Notes under the pieces: model-generated
Told to the model about the DNA's origin: nothing
The model's input: the letters and a program-made list of their open reading frames with translations, nothing else
Database searches by the model: none
Part shown: piece after piece, positions 35,509-44,543 of the stretch
Layout of the letters: every line of letters starts with the position of its first letter
Numbering within the stretch: the stretch's first letter is position 1
Origin: Vibrio splendidus 12E03
GTDB taxonomy: Bacteria > Pseudomonadota > Gammaproteobacteria > Enterobacterales > Vibrionaceae
NCBI RefSeq assembly: GCF_000272105.2
Contig: NZ_AJZD02000234.1
Location: forward strand, 1 to 64,000
Direction: 5' to 3'
Length of the DNA stretch: 64,000 bases
Position numbers and translations under genes: made by a program

Positions 35509-36768
35509 TTAACGAGCTAATTTGTGATGAGCTCGCGAAAAGTGACCTGCGCAAAACGCGCCTACAATCGACAGTTCACCCGCTAAACATAATGCAGCAC
35601 ATACCTCAGCTAAGGCTTGCGATTTACCATTGCCGTGAAGACCAAGTAAATCTAGACATGCCTTTTGGCTTGGTAGACCAGTGCCGCCGCCTACTGTACC
35701 TAGCATTAAATTAGGCAGTGTTACGCTAGCGTATAGGCCACCTTCTTTGTTCAACTCCATGCGAGTCATGCCAATGGCAGATTCTGCAACACACGCTGCG
35801 TCTTGTCCGCAAGCAATATAAAGAGCAGCTAGTGCATTAGCGTAATGGGCATTGATACCGATAGTGCCGCTCAGAGCGCCGCCCACAGTGGTCATTTGAC
35901 CAAACTGAACCATCTTCTCTGGCGTGGTATGTAGATACTTAGCCACCAGTTCTGCTGGGATATTAACTTCAGCGGTTACCTTTTTGCCGCGCACGCTGCG
36001 CAAGGTTTGGGTATTGGCTTTCTTATCACCCGACAAGTTACCATCAAGGAAGGCATGGTCAGGCTTAACTGGTGTGTGTTCGATGATGTACTCAAATACC
36101 GCGTTGGTCGCGATGGTCACCATATTCTGACCAGATGCGTCTCCCGTTAGAAACTCAAACACCAAGTAAACATGGTTGCCTTCAATGTTGATATTGATGT
36201 CGGTCAGTTTGCCGTGAGAAGTCGTAGATTCTGCTAAAGTTTTAAACTTTTCATATTGGGTCACGGCCCATGCCACAAATTGCCCTGCTTCTACTAACCC
36301 TTGAAACGCAAACCCTGGGGTGCGCGTAACACCTTCATTCAACAACATTGCACTCGCGCCACCACAGGCACTAATGAGTTTAGAACCACGGTTGTAAGAC
36401 GCGACAAGTGCTGCTTCGGTTGTTGCCAGTGGAACTAGGTAATCACCTTGGGCAAACAAGCCGTTAACGCGCAATGGGCCAGAGATACCTACAGGTACCT
36501 TAACAGTGCCAACGAAGTGCTCGATGTTTTTCTCATAGGCTTGCATCTGACTTTCGGTATGAGGGTCGAGTAGCTCTTTTTGTGATTCTTCATTATCGAG
36601 AGCAGTCCAACGACGTGTCACATTCTTTTCTGTCAGGTAAGGGCTAGGAGTCAGCTTGTTTGCTGGCTTTTCAAAATGAGGTTGGAGTTTATTTTCTAAT
36701 TCGTCTGCGGAGATATCGCCCCCTAAAATAGAAACATAGTCACGGCGATGCAGATTTAGTTTTGGCAT
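35509..36768 (-). CDS. hmgA: Hydroxymethylglutaryl-CoA reductase
   Basis: A 419-residue soluble HMG-CoA reductase lacking membrane anchors; it reduces HMG-CoA to mevalonate. Recognisable motifs are TTEAALVAS (catalytic Glu), D248-K249-K250 (catalytic Lys loop), GQDAA (catalytic Asp), GTVGGGT and a C-terminal AHH with the general-acid His near residue 414. The pattern fits class I (archaeal/eukaryotic type) rather than class II. The usual DXMGXN cofactor signature reads DASGQN here. The ATG at 36768 gives the family start; upstream residues are unlikely. No other mevalonate genes lie nearby. Confidence 0.95.
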   Translation of the reverse strand: MPKLNLHRRDYVSILGGDISADELENKLQPHFEKPANKLTPSPYLTEKNVTRRWTALDNEESQKELLDPHTESQMQAYEKNIEHFVGTVKVPVGISGPLRVNGLFAQGDYLVPLATTEAALVASYNRGSKLISACGGASAMLLNEGVTRTPGFAFQGLVEAGQFVAWAVTQYEKFKTLAESTTSHGKLTDININIEGNHVYLVFEFLTGDASGQNMVTIATNAVFEYIIEHTPVKPDHAFLDGNLSGDKKANTQTLRSVRGKKVTAEVNIPAELVAKYLHTTPEKMVQFGQMTTVGGALSGTIGINAHYANALAALYIACGQDAACVAESAIGMTRMELNKEGGLYASVTLPNLMLGTVGGGTGLPSQKACLDLLGLHGNGKSQALAEVCAALCLAGELSIVGAFCAGHFSRAHHKLAR

Positions 36769-36953
36769 AAATAGTATGAAGTAAAGTTTGTGCAGCAAAA
36801 TGGTTTGCGCTGATTCTACCGAGTAATAAACCAGAAACAAGCGCCAGATATAATGAGTTACAGTTTGTGTGCTTATTGCGTCAAAAAGCGTCCAAAGTGG
36901 TTGAATCGAGTCGATTTAGAACATTGAAAATAAGTGCGAACAGTAAGTATAGC

Positions 36954-37274
36954 TTAGATGTGGATGTCTAGAAGACTACCGATCGCTTCGTTTTGACGAT
37001 CAACCACACTCGCACCCACACGGTTATAACTGGCACTTTGGGTTAGCTTCAATAGTGAATCGGTTGAAGATGAAACAGGTTCTGGGTCTTTGTCTTTAAA
37101 CGAAATGGATTGTTCAGGCTCTATTTGGTTGAAGCTGAGATCACTGCCTTTGAAAGCATCATCGGATTCTGGAGTGTGTTTGGAGGCTTGATTGAGCTCG
37201 ATCGCGGCTTCTTCAGCCATGTTGTTTGACTGCTGAATAATGGCGTAACCAGATTGAATACCAGATATCGACAT
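36954..37274 (-). CDS. Hypothetical protein, 106 residues
   Basis: A soluble, acidic protein with no signal peptide and no family I recognise. The N-terminus (SISGIQSGYAIIQQSNNMAEEAAIEL) and C-terminus (NEAIGSLLDIHI) are predicted helical and loosely recall the paired terminal helices of flagellar rod, hook or flagellin proteins. The middle is polar and probably disordered. AAAGG precedes the ATG. The resemblance is weak and no flagellar genes are near, so no function is claimed. Confidence 0.65.
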   Translation of the reverse strand: MSISGIQSGYAIIQQSNNMAEEAAIELNQASKHTPESDDAFKGSDLSFNQIEPEQSISFKDKDPEPVSSSTDSLLKLTQSASYNRVGASVVDRQNEAIGSLLDIHI

Positions 37275-37395
37275 AGCAGAACCTTTAATTGACGTGTTGA
37301 ATAAGTCTAGGTGGACGATATTTTGAGCGCAATGGTGAAGGGGTAAAATTTACAGTGAAACGGAGTACTTAAGCTAAAATAGTGACGTCTGTCTA

Positions 37396-37557
37396 TTAAC
37401 TGAACAGATCGTTCAATGCATTTAGTTCTTCATCAGTAAGAAGAGTTTGTTGTTCCGTTTCAAGATTACCGTCAATCTCGCCTTGCAATGCTTTTAATTG
37501 CTGCGGGCTAAGAAGCTGAATCTGTTGTTTGAATGCTTCAAATTGTTGTGTATTCAT
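37396..37557 (-). CDS. Small hypothetical protein, 53 residues
   Basis: A short acidic, glutamine- and leucine-rich helical protein starting MNTQQFEAFKQQIQLL. The ATG at 37557 has AAGG upstream; the frame continues back to 37620 without a better start. The pattern of Phe, Gln and SPQQLKAL at the N-terminus loosely recalls the first residues of IS1595-type transposases, but no catalytic domain, second frame or terminal repeats follow. It may be a genuine small protein or a remnant. Confidence 0.5.
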   Translation of the reverse strand: MNTQQFEAFKQQIQLLSPQQLKALQGEIDGNLETEQQTLLTDEELNALNDLFS

Positions 37558-37914
37558 AATGTGACCTTGGTGCAAATCCATATGCTCAATTGAGCATAGA
37601 CTACTGGTGCAGGAAATCAAACAAGATTAAGTGAATATTAAACGAAATTTGTAATTTCCTAGAACTAAGACAACTATAAATTCCTCTGGTCGTTTTTTTG
37701 TCCGACAAATGTTAGGCAAAGTTAAGGCTTGGTCAATCAAAGTCAGAAAATTCCTACAACGTAAAAATCGTCTTAACCCTTATGGGGTAAGGGTAGGTAA
37801 GCAGTTGCTCTACTCAATTAGAGGTATTGGTAGAGCAACATATAACGGTAACAAATGATCAAAAGGTGTTCGATTAATGCTATCTTTTTGTTTTTACAGT
37901 ATTTTGTTTGTCTA
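37558..37914. other. Gene-free region between the small protein and yccS
   Basis: About 350 AT-rich bases. A weak inverted repeat (TTAACCC near 37772 with GGGGTAA) is the only structure seen. No small gene with a ribosome site and no clear terminator for yccS was found. Confidence 0.5.
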
Positions 37915-40098
37915 TTAAGAATCTGCTTTATCGAGCGGTTTATCAATCTTCACCTTAACCGCAAACTTGGTCGCTAGCGTATGCAGTTCTGGAAGCATTC
38001 GATAAATCAAATGAAGCTGTTGTAAGACCATTCTGACAGAACTCTCATCTTCCTCTCGCCATTCACTTAGACGTTTATCAAGTTCAGGGTCGTATGCATT
38101 TTTAACCTCACACTGTTCACGATGTGAATAGAGTTGGTCATTCAGAGCATCAAGGTGCTCGTGTATCACACGGTGTGCATCCAGAACGAGCTTGTGTGTG
38201 GATTCGTCGTCAATACGCGTCCTGTGTGCGCCCAGTGCCGAAATATAGCTGAGTAGGGCGTGATTCAGCGTTAGAAAGCGAAAGCTCTCATCCTCAGAGG
38301 TTCGATATTTACCGGGTTCCACCAACATGCTGCTGATAGCGCTAGTCAGGTTCGCATCGTTATTGTGTGCGCTGCGGCGGGCGATACGGTAATTCAATGT
38401 GTCTTTCTTACCTACACGATATTGGCCGATGATTTGCGCGAGGTAGTTCTTGTTGGAATCAAGAGCATCAGCCATCACTTTATGCAGTCGTTTTGATTGC
38501 CAATCAGGTAACACATAAACGACCGCCAATACAGCGAGGGCACAGCCTATGAAGGTATCTGCCAGTCTTGGTAACACCACGGCGTATCCTTCGCCAAGTT
38601 GGTTAAAGCAGAACAATACCAATAGGGTAATAAAGCCTGTTGCGAATCCGTAGTTGTTGATACGGAACGCAAAAAACATCACGCCACTGATCACAATGAA
38701 CACCAACTGGCTCTCTTGAGAAGGGAAGAAGGTCAGTAGCGGAACGCCAATTAATAAGCCTGCAACGGTGCCAATGACACGTGCAGTAAGCTTTTGACGA
38801 GTAGCGCTGTAGTTTGGCTGACACACAAATAGCGTCGTCAGTAGAATCCAGTAGCCGCGTTCAATGTCAAAACCTTGAATAATGCCGTAACCGAGTGTCA
38901 GCGTGATCGCCATACGAATTGCGTGACGAAACAGCATCGAATCTGTATGCAGGTTGGCTTTTATCTTTTGCCACATCGCCGTTAAGGTGTGCGGATTGGT
39001 ATCGTCTAAGACATCTTCTTCTAACTTCTCTGCATCTGGGTTACTGATGTTCGATAGCTGCTTTTCAACCGTTGCAAGGTTATTGAATAGATAATCCAAT
39101 TGGCTCAGCAATGGCTTCCATTCTGGTTTGTTTTGTTGATGAAGGTGATTAAGTGAAGACATCAGTTCATCAAGCGCCAATACCGATTTATCGCCATGTT
39201 GGTATTCCGCGCCAACCTTTAGCGAGCTCGCCACTTCTTTACACGCGGTCGCTTGCGCTTCCAGCAGATATTTAAAACGGAACAGCACATCAGAGCGCTC
39301 AAAGTGTTTGGCAAGTTCTTGATAGCGATAGTGGGTCGAACTCACGCGTTCGTGAATGTCTTGCGCGATGAAGTAAGTATTGAGGAATCGGTCACTGGGT
39401 CCGTCAATGTGTCCGCGTTTGGAGCGATTAAGCAAGGTTGCTTTACACATGTTGAGCGCATTGACGGTACTCGCATTTAATTTGGCTTCAATAATGCGGT
39501 GCGGCTGAGGGATAAGATCAGATACTGGGTAGAACAGTTCTGCCTTAGATTCCATGTAGGTGCCAACCTGATCAAACACGTTAGCAAGGTTTTGCTGCAC
39601 AGGTTGCATTGGCCATACAATCTGCCAGATCATCGACATGAAGTAGTACCAAGCCGCGCCTGTTAAGAGCAATAACGGTTGGAACCATAAGTTGATGCTC
39701 TCATGAGCGCCGAGCATGGTGTAGATAGCAACCAGCAGAGAACCAAACGCGATGCTGGCATATTTGGGCCCAATTGCACCGAGCATGATGAACGAGAATG
39801 TGGATGCGAAAAGACCTAATGCGAATAACCAAGGTGTGTCGAACAGCAGTTCTATAGAAAAGGCGGCGATCGCAAAACAGATAAAGGTCAGGGTGAGCGC
39901 TTTCAAGCGTCCCGTAAAGCTGTCATCACTTTCTGCCAGTGCCGCGGCGATCACACCTAAGATCAATGGAGTGATGAGTGTGTTTTGCCCATAATACCAA
40001 GCCGGAACGACAACACCGAGCAGAGTGATGAGAATTAATACGCTGTAATTTATGGTTTTATTCGCCCAATAGAGGCGTAATTTGGCTGAAAAGTCCAC
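37915..40098 (-). CDS. yccS: YccS-family FUSC-type membrane transporter
   Basis: A 727-residue inner-membrane protein of the YccS/YhfK family, close to E. coli YccS (717). An N-terminal block of about six helices (residues 18-155) and a second block (about 395-520) flank a soluble region, the two-halves design of fusaric-acid-resistance/aromatic-acid exporters. The motif MRMAITLTLGYGI... and the RLADTFIGCALA segment of the second block are characteristic. The start is GTG with GAG upstream. It is divergent from helD. The substrate is unknown. Confidence 0.92.
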   Translation of the reverse strand: MDFSAKLRLYWANKTINYSVLILITLLGVVVPAWYYGQNTLITPLILGVIAAALAESDDSFTGRLKALTLTFICFAIAAFSIELLFDTPWLFALGLFASTFSFIMLGAIGPKYASIAFGSLLVAIYTMLGAHESINLWFQPLLLLTGAAWYYFMSMIWQIVWPMQPVQQNLANVFDQVGTYMESKAELFYPVSDLIPQPHRIIEAKLNASTVNALNMCKATLLNRSKRGHIDGPSDRFLNTYFIAQDIHERVSSTHYRYQELAKHFERSDVLFRFKYLLEAQATACKEVASSLKVGAEYQHGDKSVLALDELMSSLNHLHQQNKPEWKPLLSQLDYLFNNLATVEKQLSNISNPDAEKLEEDVLDDTNPHTLTAMWQKIKANLHTDSMLFRHAIRMAITLTLGYGIIQGFDIERGYWILLTTLFVCQPNYSATRQKLTARVIGTVAGLLIGVPLLTFFPSQESQLVFIVISGVMFFAFRINNYGFATGFITLLVLFCFNQLGEGYAVVLPRLADTFIGCALAVLAVVYVLPDWQSKRLHKVMADALDSNKNYLAQIIGQYRVGKKDTLNYRIARRSAHNNDANLTSAISSMLVEPGKYRTSEDESFRFLTLNHALLSYISALGAHRTRIDDESTHKLVLDAHRVIHEHLDALNDQLYSHREQCEVKNAYDPELDKRLSEWREEDESSVRMVLQQLHLIYRMLPELHTLATKFAVKVKIDKPLDKADS

Positions 40099-40275
40099 AG
40101 TCGCTCACTTGACACACTAAAAACCATAATCCTAACAGAAATCAAGCACAAGAATTTGATACTTATCCATAATTGCCCGTAGGTGGTCATGAAAGCGTCG
40201 ATAAGATATGAGATATTATTAATTCTCATTGCATCATGATATAAATTCAATATTCCTAATTAAGAGCACACTCCA

Positions 40276-42351
40276 ATGCAGCTAAGCGCTAACAAGACTG
40301 CACAATTTTTTATTCAAAATGAATATCATCAGGTTGAACTTGATGGTTCACGTCTGCTGTTATCTTCAGTAGGCAGTGAAGAGCGTATCCCGTTTACTAT
40401 TTGGAGTGGCAAGATCGCTATAAAACGCGGATTGTTTTGGGGATCGCTACAATTTTTTGCTAATCAACAAGATGGAACACAGCGCAGTTGGTTAGTACAA
40501 GGCTTACCTTGGGATCAATGTCGTCAATTTGCACGCGCGTCAGTTACCGCTTATCAGAAGTGGCACGACACGCAATGTGAACAATTGGCTGAACACGTAC
40601 CTCAGTGGGAAGCTGAATTAACACGTCTTGAGCAACTCCCTGCTTTTCTACCGCATTCGAAGGTCAATACTTGGGCTGATATGGTCAACTCAGGCCTAGA
40701 GAGTATGACTATGACGCTAGAAGAGGCCGCGCAGCGCATGCCAAATCGCATCGCAAGAATGCAGCCATGGTTGTCTGAAACGGAGATCAAGCAAGCTGAA
40801 AGAAACCAGCAATGGCTAGAGACCGAGCGAAAGAACTGGGAAGTGTTGTTTGCGCAATGTGAGTCGTCACCACTGAACTTATCGCAGCAATATGCGGTGT
40901 TGATGAATGATGATCACAACCTTATTTTAGCGGGTGCAGGCTCGGGTAAAACCAGTGTTCTAACCGCTCGCGTCGCGTATTTACTGCAAAGCCATCAAGC
41001 TCAAGCTGAAGAGTTGCTATTGCTCGCTTTTGGTCGTGAAGCGGCAGAAGAGATGAAGCAACGTCTCGACAGCAAAATTGGTTTATCAGCAGAGAAGGTG
41101 CAAGTCAGCACTTTCCACCAGTTGGGTTTAAAGATACTGAATCAAGTTGAACCTGAACGCGTGGTTATTTCTCCTTTAGCGCTCGATGACAACCAACGCC
41201 AAGCATGGTGCATTGATTGGTTGAAGAAGCACTGGATGACACCGACCAACTTTAAACGTTGGCAAAAGCATTTGTCTAAATGGCCAATCGCTTATTTAAC
41301 CGGTGACGATGAGCTTGGTAGCCATGTTTCAAACCTCAAATTGATCGGTTGGCTTGAAAAGCAGCTTGAACAGTTAAATGTGTCGGGTTTAACGAAAAAA
41401 GAAGTACAGCAACAGCTGATTGACCACCGAGACTATACGCGCCTCAACAGCGAGCTTTCACTGTGTTGGCCATGTGTAACCGCGTGGCAAAAGGAGCTGA
41501 AAGAACAAAATCATATCGACTTCTCAATCATGATCAGCCGAGCTACTCAGTATGTCGAGAAAGGCAAGTTTATCTCACCTTGGAAGTTCATCATGATCGA
41601 TGAGTATCAAGATATCTCACCTGATCGTCTTGCCTTGGTTGAAGCACTTTGTAATCAGTCTAAAGCCAAGCATCAAGCCTCTATTTTTGCAGTAGGCGAT
41701 GACTGGCAGTCGATTTACCAATTTGCGGGTGCGGATGTGGATTTGACCACGGGCTTTAAGGATCGTTTTGAAAGCTCGACCATACATCACCTAGATACCA
41801 CTTATCGCTTTAACAATCAGCTAGGTGCAGTTGCCAATCGCTTTGTACAAGAAAACCCAATTCAGATTCCGAAAGAACTGAACAGCTTCAAGCAACAAAA
41901 GCAGAAGGCGGTGTACAGTGCGCCAAGCAAAGAAGTTGAGAAGATTCTTGATCAACTGAACCGTCAATCCAAAGGCAAAACCAATAAATCGGTGTTGCTA
42001 CTTGGACGTAATCATTACCACAAGCCAGAGTTGTTGGAAGATTGGAAGAAGATCTTCACCTCCATTGATATCAAGTTCATGACTTGCCACGCCAGTAAGG
42101 GTAAAGAAGCAGACTTCGTTATTATCCTTTGCGTGGATGAAGGACAATTCCCAGCGAAGAAGAAGCAACTGCATATTGATGGTGCATTGACTGAATCGTC
42201 AGACGTGTTCCCATACGCGGAAGAGCGTCGTTTGTTCTATGTAGCAATGACGCGAGCAAAAGAGAAAGTGTGGATCACGCACAGTGGCGATGGTTTTGGC
42301 TTCGTACAAGAGCTACACGGCTCCGACTATCCTGTGGTGCGTAAAAAGTAG
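40276..42351 (+). CDS. helD: DNA helicase IV
   Basis: UvrD/Rep-family superfamily-1 3'-5' helicase of 691 residues (E. coli HelD has 684). An N-terminal helicase-IV-specific domain (about 1-200) precedes the ATPase core. The Walker A motif is AGAGSGKT (residues 219-226). The Walker B motif is DEYQD (442-446). Motif III VGDDWQSIYQFAGAD, motif V-like TCHASKGKEADFVI and motif VI YVAMTRAKEKV all follow in order. It acts in recombination and repair. It is divergent from yccS across 177 bases. Confidence 0.96.
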   Translation: MQLSANKTAQFFIQNEYHQVELDGSRLLLSSVGSEERIPFTIWSGKIAIKRGLFWGSLQFFANQQDGTQRSWLVQGLPWDQCRQFARASVTAYQKWHDTQCEQLAEHVPQWEAELTRLEQLPAFLPHSKVNTWADMVNSGLESMTMTLEEAAQRMPNRIARMQPWLSETEIKQAERNQQWLETERKNWEVLFAQCESSPLNLSQQYAVLMNDDHNLILAGAGSGKTSVLTARVAYLLQSHQAQAEELLLLAFGREAAEEMKQRLDSKIGLSAEKVQVSTFHQLGLKILNQVEPERVVISPLALDDNQRQAWCIDWLKKHWMTPTNFKRWQKHLSKWPIAYLTGDDELGSHVSNLKLIGWLEKQLEQLNVSGLTKKEVQQQLIDHRDYTRLNSELSLCWPCVTAWQKELKEQNHIDFSIMISRATQYVEKGKFISPWKFIMIDEYQDISPDRLALVEALCNQSKAKHQASIFAVGDDWQSIYQFAGADVDLTTGFKDRFESSTIHHLDTTYRFNNQLGAVANRFVQENPIQIPKELNSFKQQKQKAVYSAPSKEVEKILDQLNRQSKGKTNKSVLLLGRNHYHKPELLEDWKKIFTSIDIKFMTCHASKGKEADFVIILCVDEGQFPAKKKQLHIDGALTESSDVFPYAEERRLFYVAMTRAKEKVWITHSGDGFGFVQELHGSDYPVVRKK

Positions 42352-42435
42352 TCGCCCCGCTAGGGTGTTTTGATAAGGGCTCAAGTCGCATTCGCCTGTA
42401 TTTTATTTGCAGACATAAAGCAGAAGGACATGCAT

Positions 42436-42786
42436 ATGGAACATGGATCAATCAACTATATCGAATTTGCCGCGAAAGATATTGCCGCGACCAAGGCGTT
42501 TTTCAGCCAAGTGTTTGGTTGGAACTTTGAAGACTATGGCCCTGAGTATTCTGCTTTTGAAGGCAAAGGCTTAATGGGCGGCTTCTATTTGGCGGATCTG
42601 GCGTCGAATACGGATAACGGCGCGGCGCTGATGGTTTTCTATAGCCAAGATCTTGAGCAAACCGAGCGCGATGTAACTGATGCTGGTGGTCAGATAAACC
42701 GTGAGATCTTTAGCTTTCCCGGTGGCAGACGTTTCCATTTCAGAGAGCCAAGTGGTAACGAGATGGCAGTGTGGAGCGATAAATAG
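42436..42786 (+). CDS. VOC family (glyoxalase-fold) protein
   Basis: A 116-residue vicinal-oxygen-chelate protein. It has the opening HGSINYIEFAAKDIAATKAFFSQVFGW, the GLMGGFYLAD loop and the C-terminal RRFHFREPSGNEMAVWSD. These match the PhnB/YdcF-like 'glyoxalase/bleomycin resistance' group. One domain is present, so the protein probably dimerises. The frame opens at 42370, but AGAAGGA is correctly spaced only for the ATG at 42436. It follows helD by 84 bases. The reaction cannot be assigned. Confidence 0.85.
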   Translation: MEHGSINYIEFAAKDIAATKAFFSQVFGWNFEDYGPEYSAFEGKGLMGGFYLADLASNTDNGAALMVFYSQDLEQTERDVTDAGGQINREIFSFPGGRRFHFREPSGNEMAVWSDK

Positions 42787-42841
42787 AGAGACTCTCGCAC
42801 TGTTTTATGATTGAACTGTTTAATGTCTGAAAACGAGACAT

Positions 42842-42873
42842 AAAAAAGCCTGCGATAAAATGCAGGCTTTTTA
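42842..42873. terminator. Bidirectional terminator between the VOC gene and mgsA
   Basis: An 11-bp stem AAAAAGCCTGC/GCAGGCTTTTT with A and T runs on both sides, serving the converging genes. Confidence 0.9.
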
Positions 42874-42906
42874 GTCTGTTCAGTAGAGAGCACATTTAAC
42901 GTGCGA

Positions 42907-43362
42907 TTACGTGCGCTCAGCTAGGTACGCTTCGTAGTCTGGGATCTCGATGATTACTTCTTCTTCAAGCAGTGAAGAGTTAAACAAGAAATTAGCGGTA
43001 GCGCGGTTAGTGGCCACAGGAATGTTCCAAACACTTGCGATACGAAGCAGTGCTTTTACGTCTGGGTCATGTGGTACAGCATTAAGTGGATCCCAGAAGA
43101 AAATCAGCATATCGATCTTGCCTTCAGAGATAAGCGCGCCAAGTTGTTGGTCACCGCCCATAGGGCCGCTGATCATGCTTTTGATTGCTAAGCCTGTCTC
43201 TTTACTTAGTAAAGAACCAGTCGTGCCCGTTGCGTAAAGGAAGTGCTTTTGTAGTTTTTCTTTGTTCTCTTTGACCCATCTTAGTAGCTCAGGTTTGAAG
43301 TGGTCATGAGCGACCAAAGCGATATGCTTATGTGTTGGCATAGTGCGCGTCGTTTTTTGCAT
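42907..43362 (-). CDS. mgsA: Methylglyoxal synthase
   Basis: A 151-residue enzyme converting dihydroxyacetone phosphate to methylglyoxal and phosphate, a bypass of lower glycolysis used when phosphate is short or sugar phosphates pile up. Conserved segments are the N-terminal [14 protein letters not shown], the phosphate-binding ATGTTG, the catalytic [12 protein letters not shown] and [17 protein letters not shown]. Length matches E. coli MgsA (152). AGGGA stands upstream of the ATG. Methylglyoxal is a known activator of Kef channels, which are also present in this window. Confidence 0.97.
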   Translation of the reverse strand: MQKTTRTMPTHKHIALVAHDHFKPELLRWVKENKEKLQKHFLYATGTTGSLLSKETGLAIKSMISGPMGGDQQLGALISEGKIDMLIFFWDPLNAVPHDPDVKALLRIASVWNIPVATNRATANFLFNSSLLEEEVIIEIPDYEAYLAERT

Positions 43363-43422
43363 GAATGTTCCCTAAATTGTTGTTTCGTTTTTATTGTTTT
43401 GAGTTCTTCAGCCAATATAGCA

Positions 43423-44451
43423 CTAAGGATTCACACTGAATACCGGACGAAACTCAGAAGGTGACAATGAGTCGGCGATAATTTGATCTTTGAGAGTTGC
43501 AGGTGTCAGCGCTTCGATAATCGGTGCGCTGTGTTGCTCGTAAGGTTGACCGCGTAAGTAACTCGTGGCTTGTTTTACCGACAAGCGACCTTGCTCAACC
43601 ATTTTATCGGTTGGCGCAAAAAGTACCTTGTTACGAAGTAAACCACGGTAGGTTCCGTGACTTAAGTAACTCGAAATTAACCCAATCTCTTCGGTTTTAT
43701 CGGCCGCTCGTAGCTCACTGATCGCTGCTTCAATCGCGACGGCACTTCCGACTATATATTGTATATCCGGCTCCTCGATCACCTGTTGTACTAGATTTCT
43801 TTGAAGTTCTTTATCGTTATCTGCCCAATAGCTGATCGCAATTTTGATATCACTCGACTTGATCGCATCATAAAACCCCAGCGCTACAGGCTTAGTGCCG
43901 CCACTCGCTTGTGGGCCAAGTAACAGGGCGATAGGTGTTTCGCCTGATCCTTTCGGGTGTCGTTTCGACAAAAACTCTCCGACTTGGTATCCCATTTGGT
44001 ACCAATCGACACCGACTGTGCCTTTCAGTACCTTCTGTTGTTCTTCATTGACGGTTAACTCATTCACCGTAGCAAACACAGGTGTCGAGCCAACCCAATC
44101 ACTGAGATTGTCATGGTATGCATCGGGTGAAACGGTGCCTAAAATAATGGCATCGGCTCCCCATTGTGTGCAAAGCACCAGTTGCGAGGCTTGTTTGGCC
44201 ACGTTGGGGTAACCGCCAGCTTCCAAAACTCTTAGCTCAACTTGCTGCTTTTCTGCTTCAGAGATCATTCCATAGTTTACCGACAACCAATAAGAGTCTT
44301 TGAGGTGCGGATAAATGGCACAAATTTTCTCTTTGTGTGATGTGGCTTCGGCTGGTTTTATTGGGCTCAAAGGCTCGCTAGCACTTGCGACAGTAGTCAC
44401 TGAGGCCAGTAGTGAGAGAAGAATTATTGAAGCGAAAGGTCTAGATAGCAT
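43423..44451 (-). CDS. torT: TorT-type periplasmic TMAO-binding protein
   Basis: Periplasmic binding protein of 342 residues, the same length as E. coli TorT, with a signal peptide ending near ASAS. The type-1 periplasmic-binding fold shows in CAIYPHLKDSYWLSVNYGM, GADAIILGTV and LLLGPQASGGTKPVALGF. TorT binds trimethylamine N-oxide and presents it to the sensor TorS. It is divergent from torS, with 92 bases between the starts, so both promoters lie in that gap. Confidence 0.92.
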   Translation of the reverse strand: MLSRPFASIILLSLLASVTTVASASEPLSPIKPAEATSHKEKICAIYPHLKDSYWLSVNYGMISEAEKQQVELRVLEAGGYPNVAKQASQLVLCTQWGADAIILGTVSPDAYHDNLSDWVGSTPVFATVNELTVNEEQQKVLKGTVGVDWYQMGYQVGEFLSKRHPKGSGETPIALLLGPQASGGTKPVALGFYDAIKSSDIKIAISYWADNDKELQRNLVQQVIEEPDIQYIVGSAVAIEAAISELRAADKTEEIGLISSYLSHGTYRGLLRNKVLFAPTDKMVEQGRLSVKQATSYLRGQPYEQHSAPIIEALTPATLKDQIIADSLSPSEFRPVFSVNP

Positions 44452-44543
44452 GAATTGCCGTTTTATTGGTTTTAGATAAGAAACACTGCAAAATATAGCG
44501 TATTCTGCATGGGTAAAGAAGAACGTTTTAAGGTTTAGAGTTT

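Noticed and set aside
37396-37557. Insertion sequence at the small IS1595-like protein
   Set aside because: No terminal inverted repeats, target duplication or catalytic domain are visible nearby.
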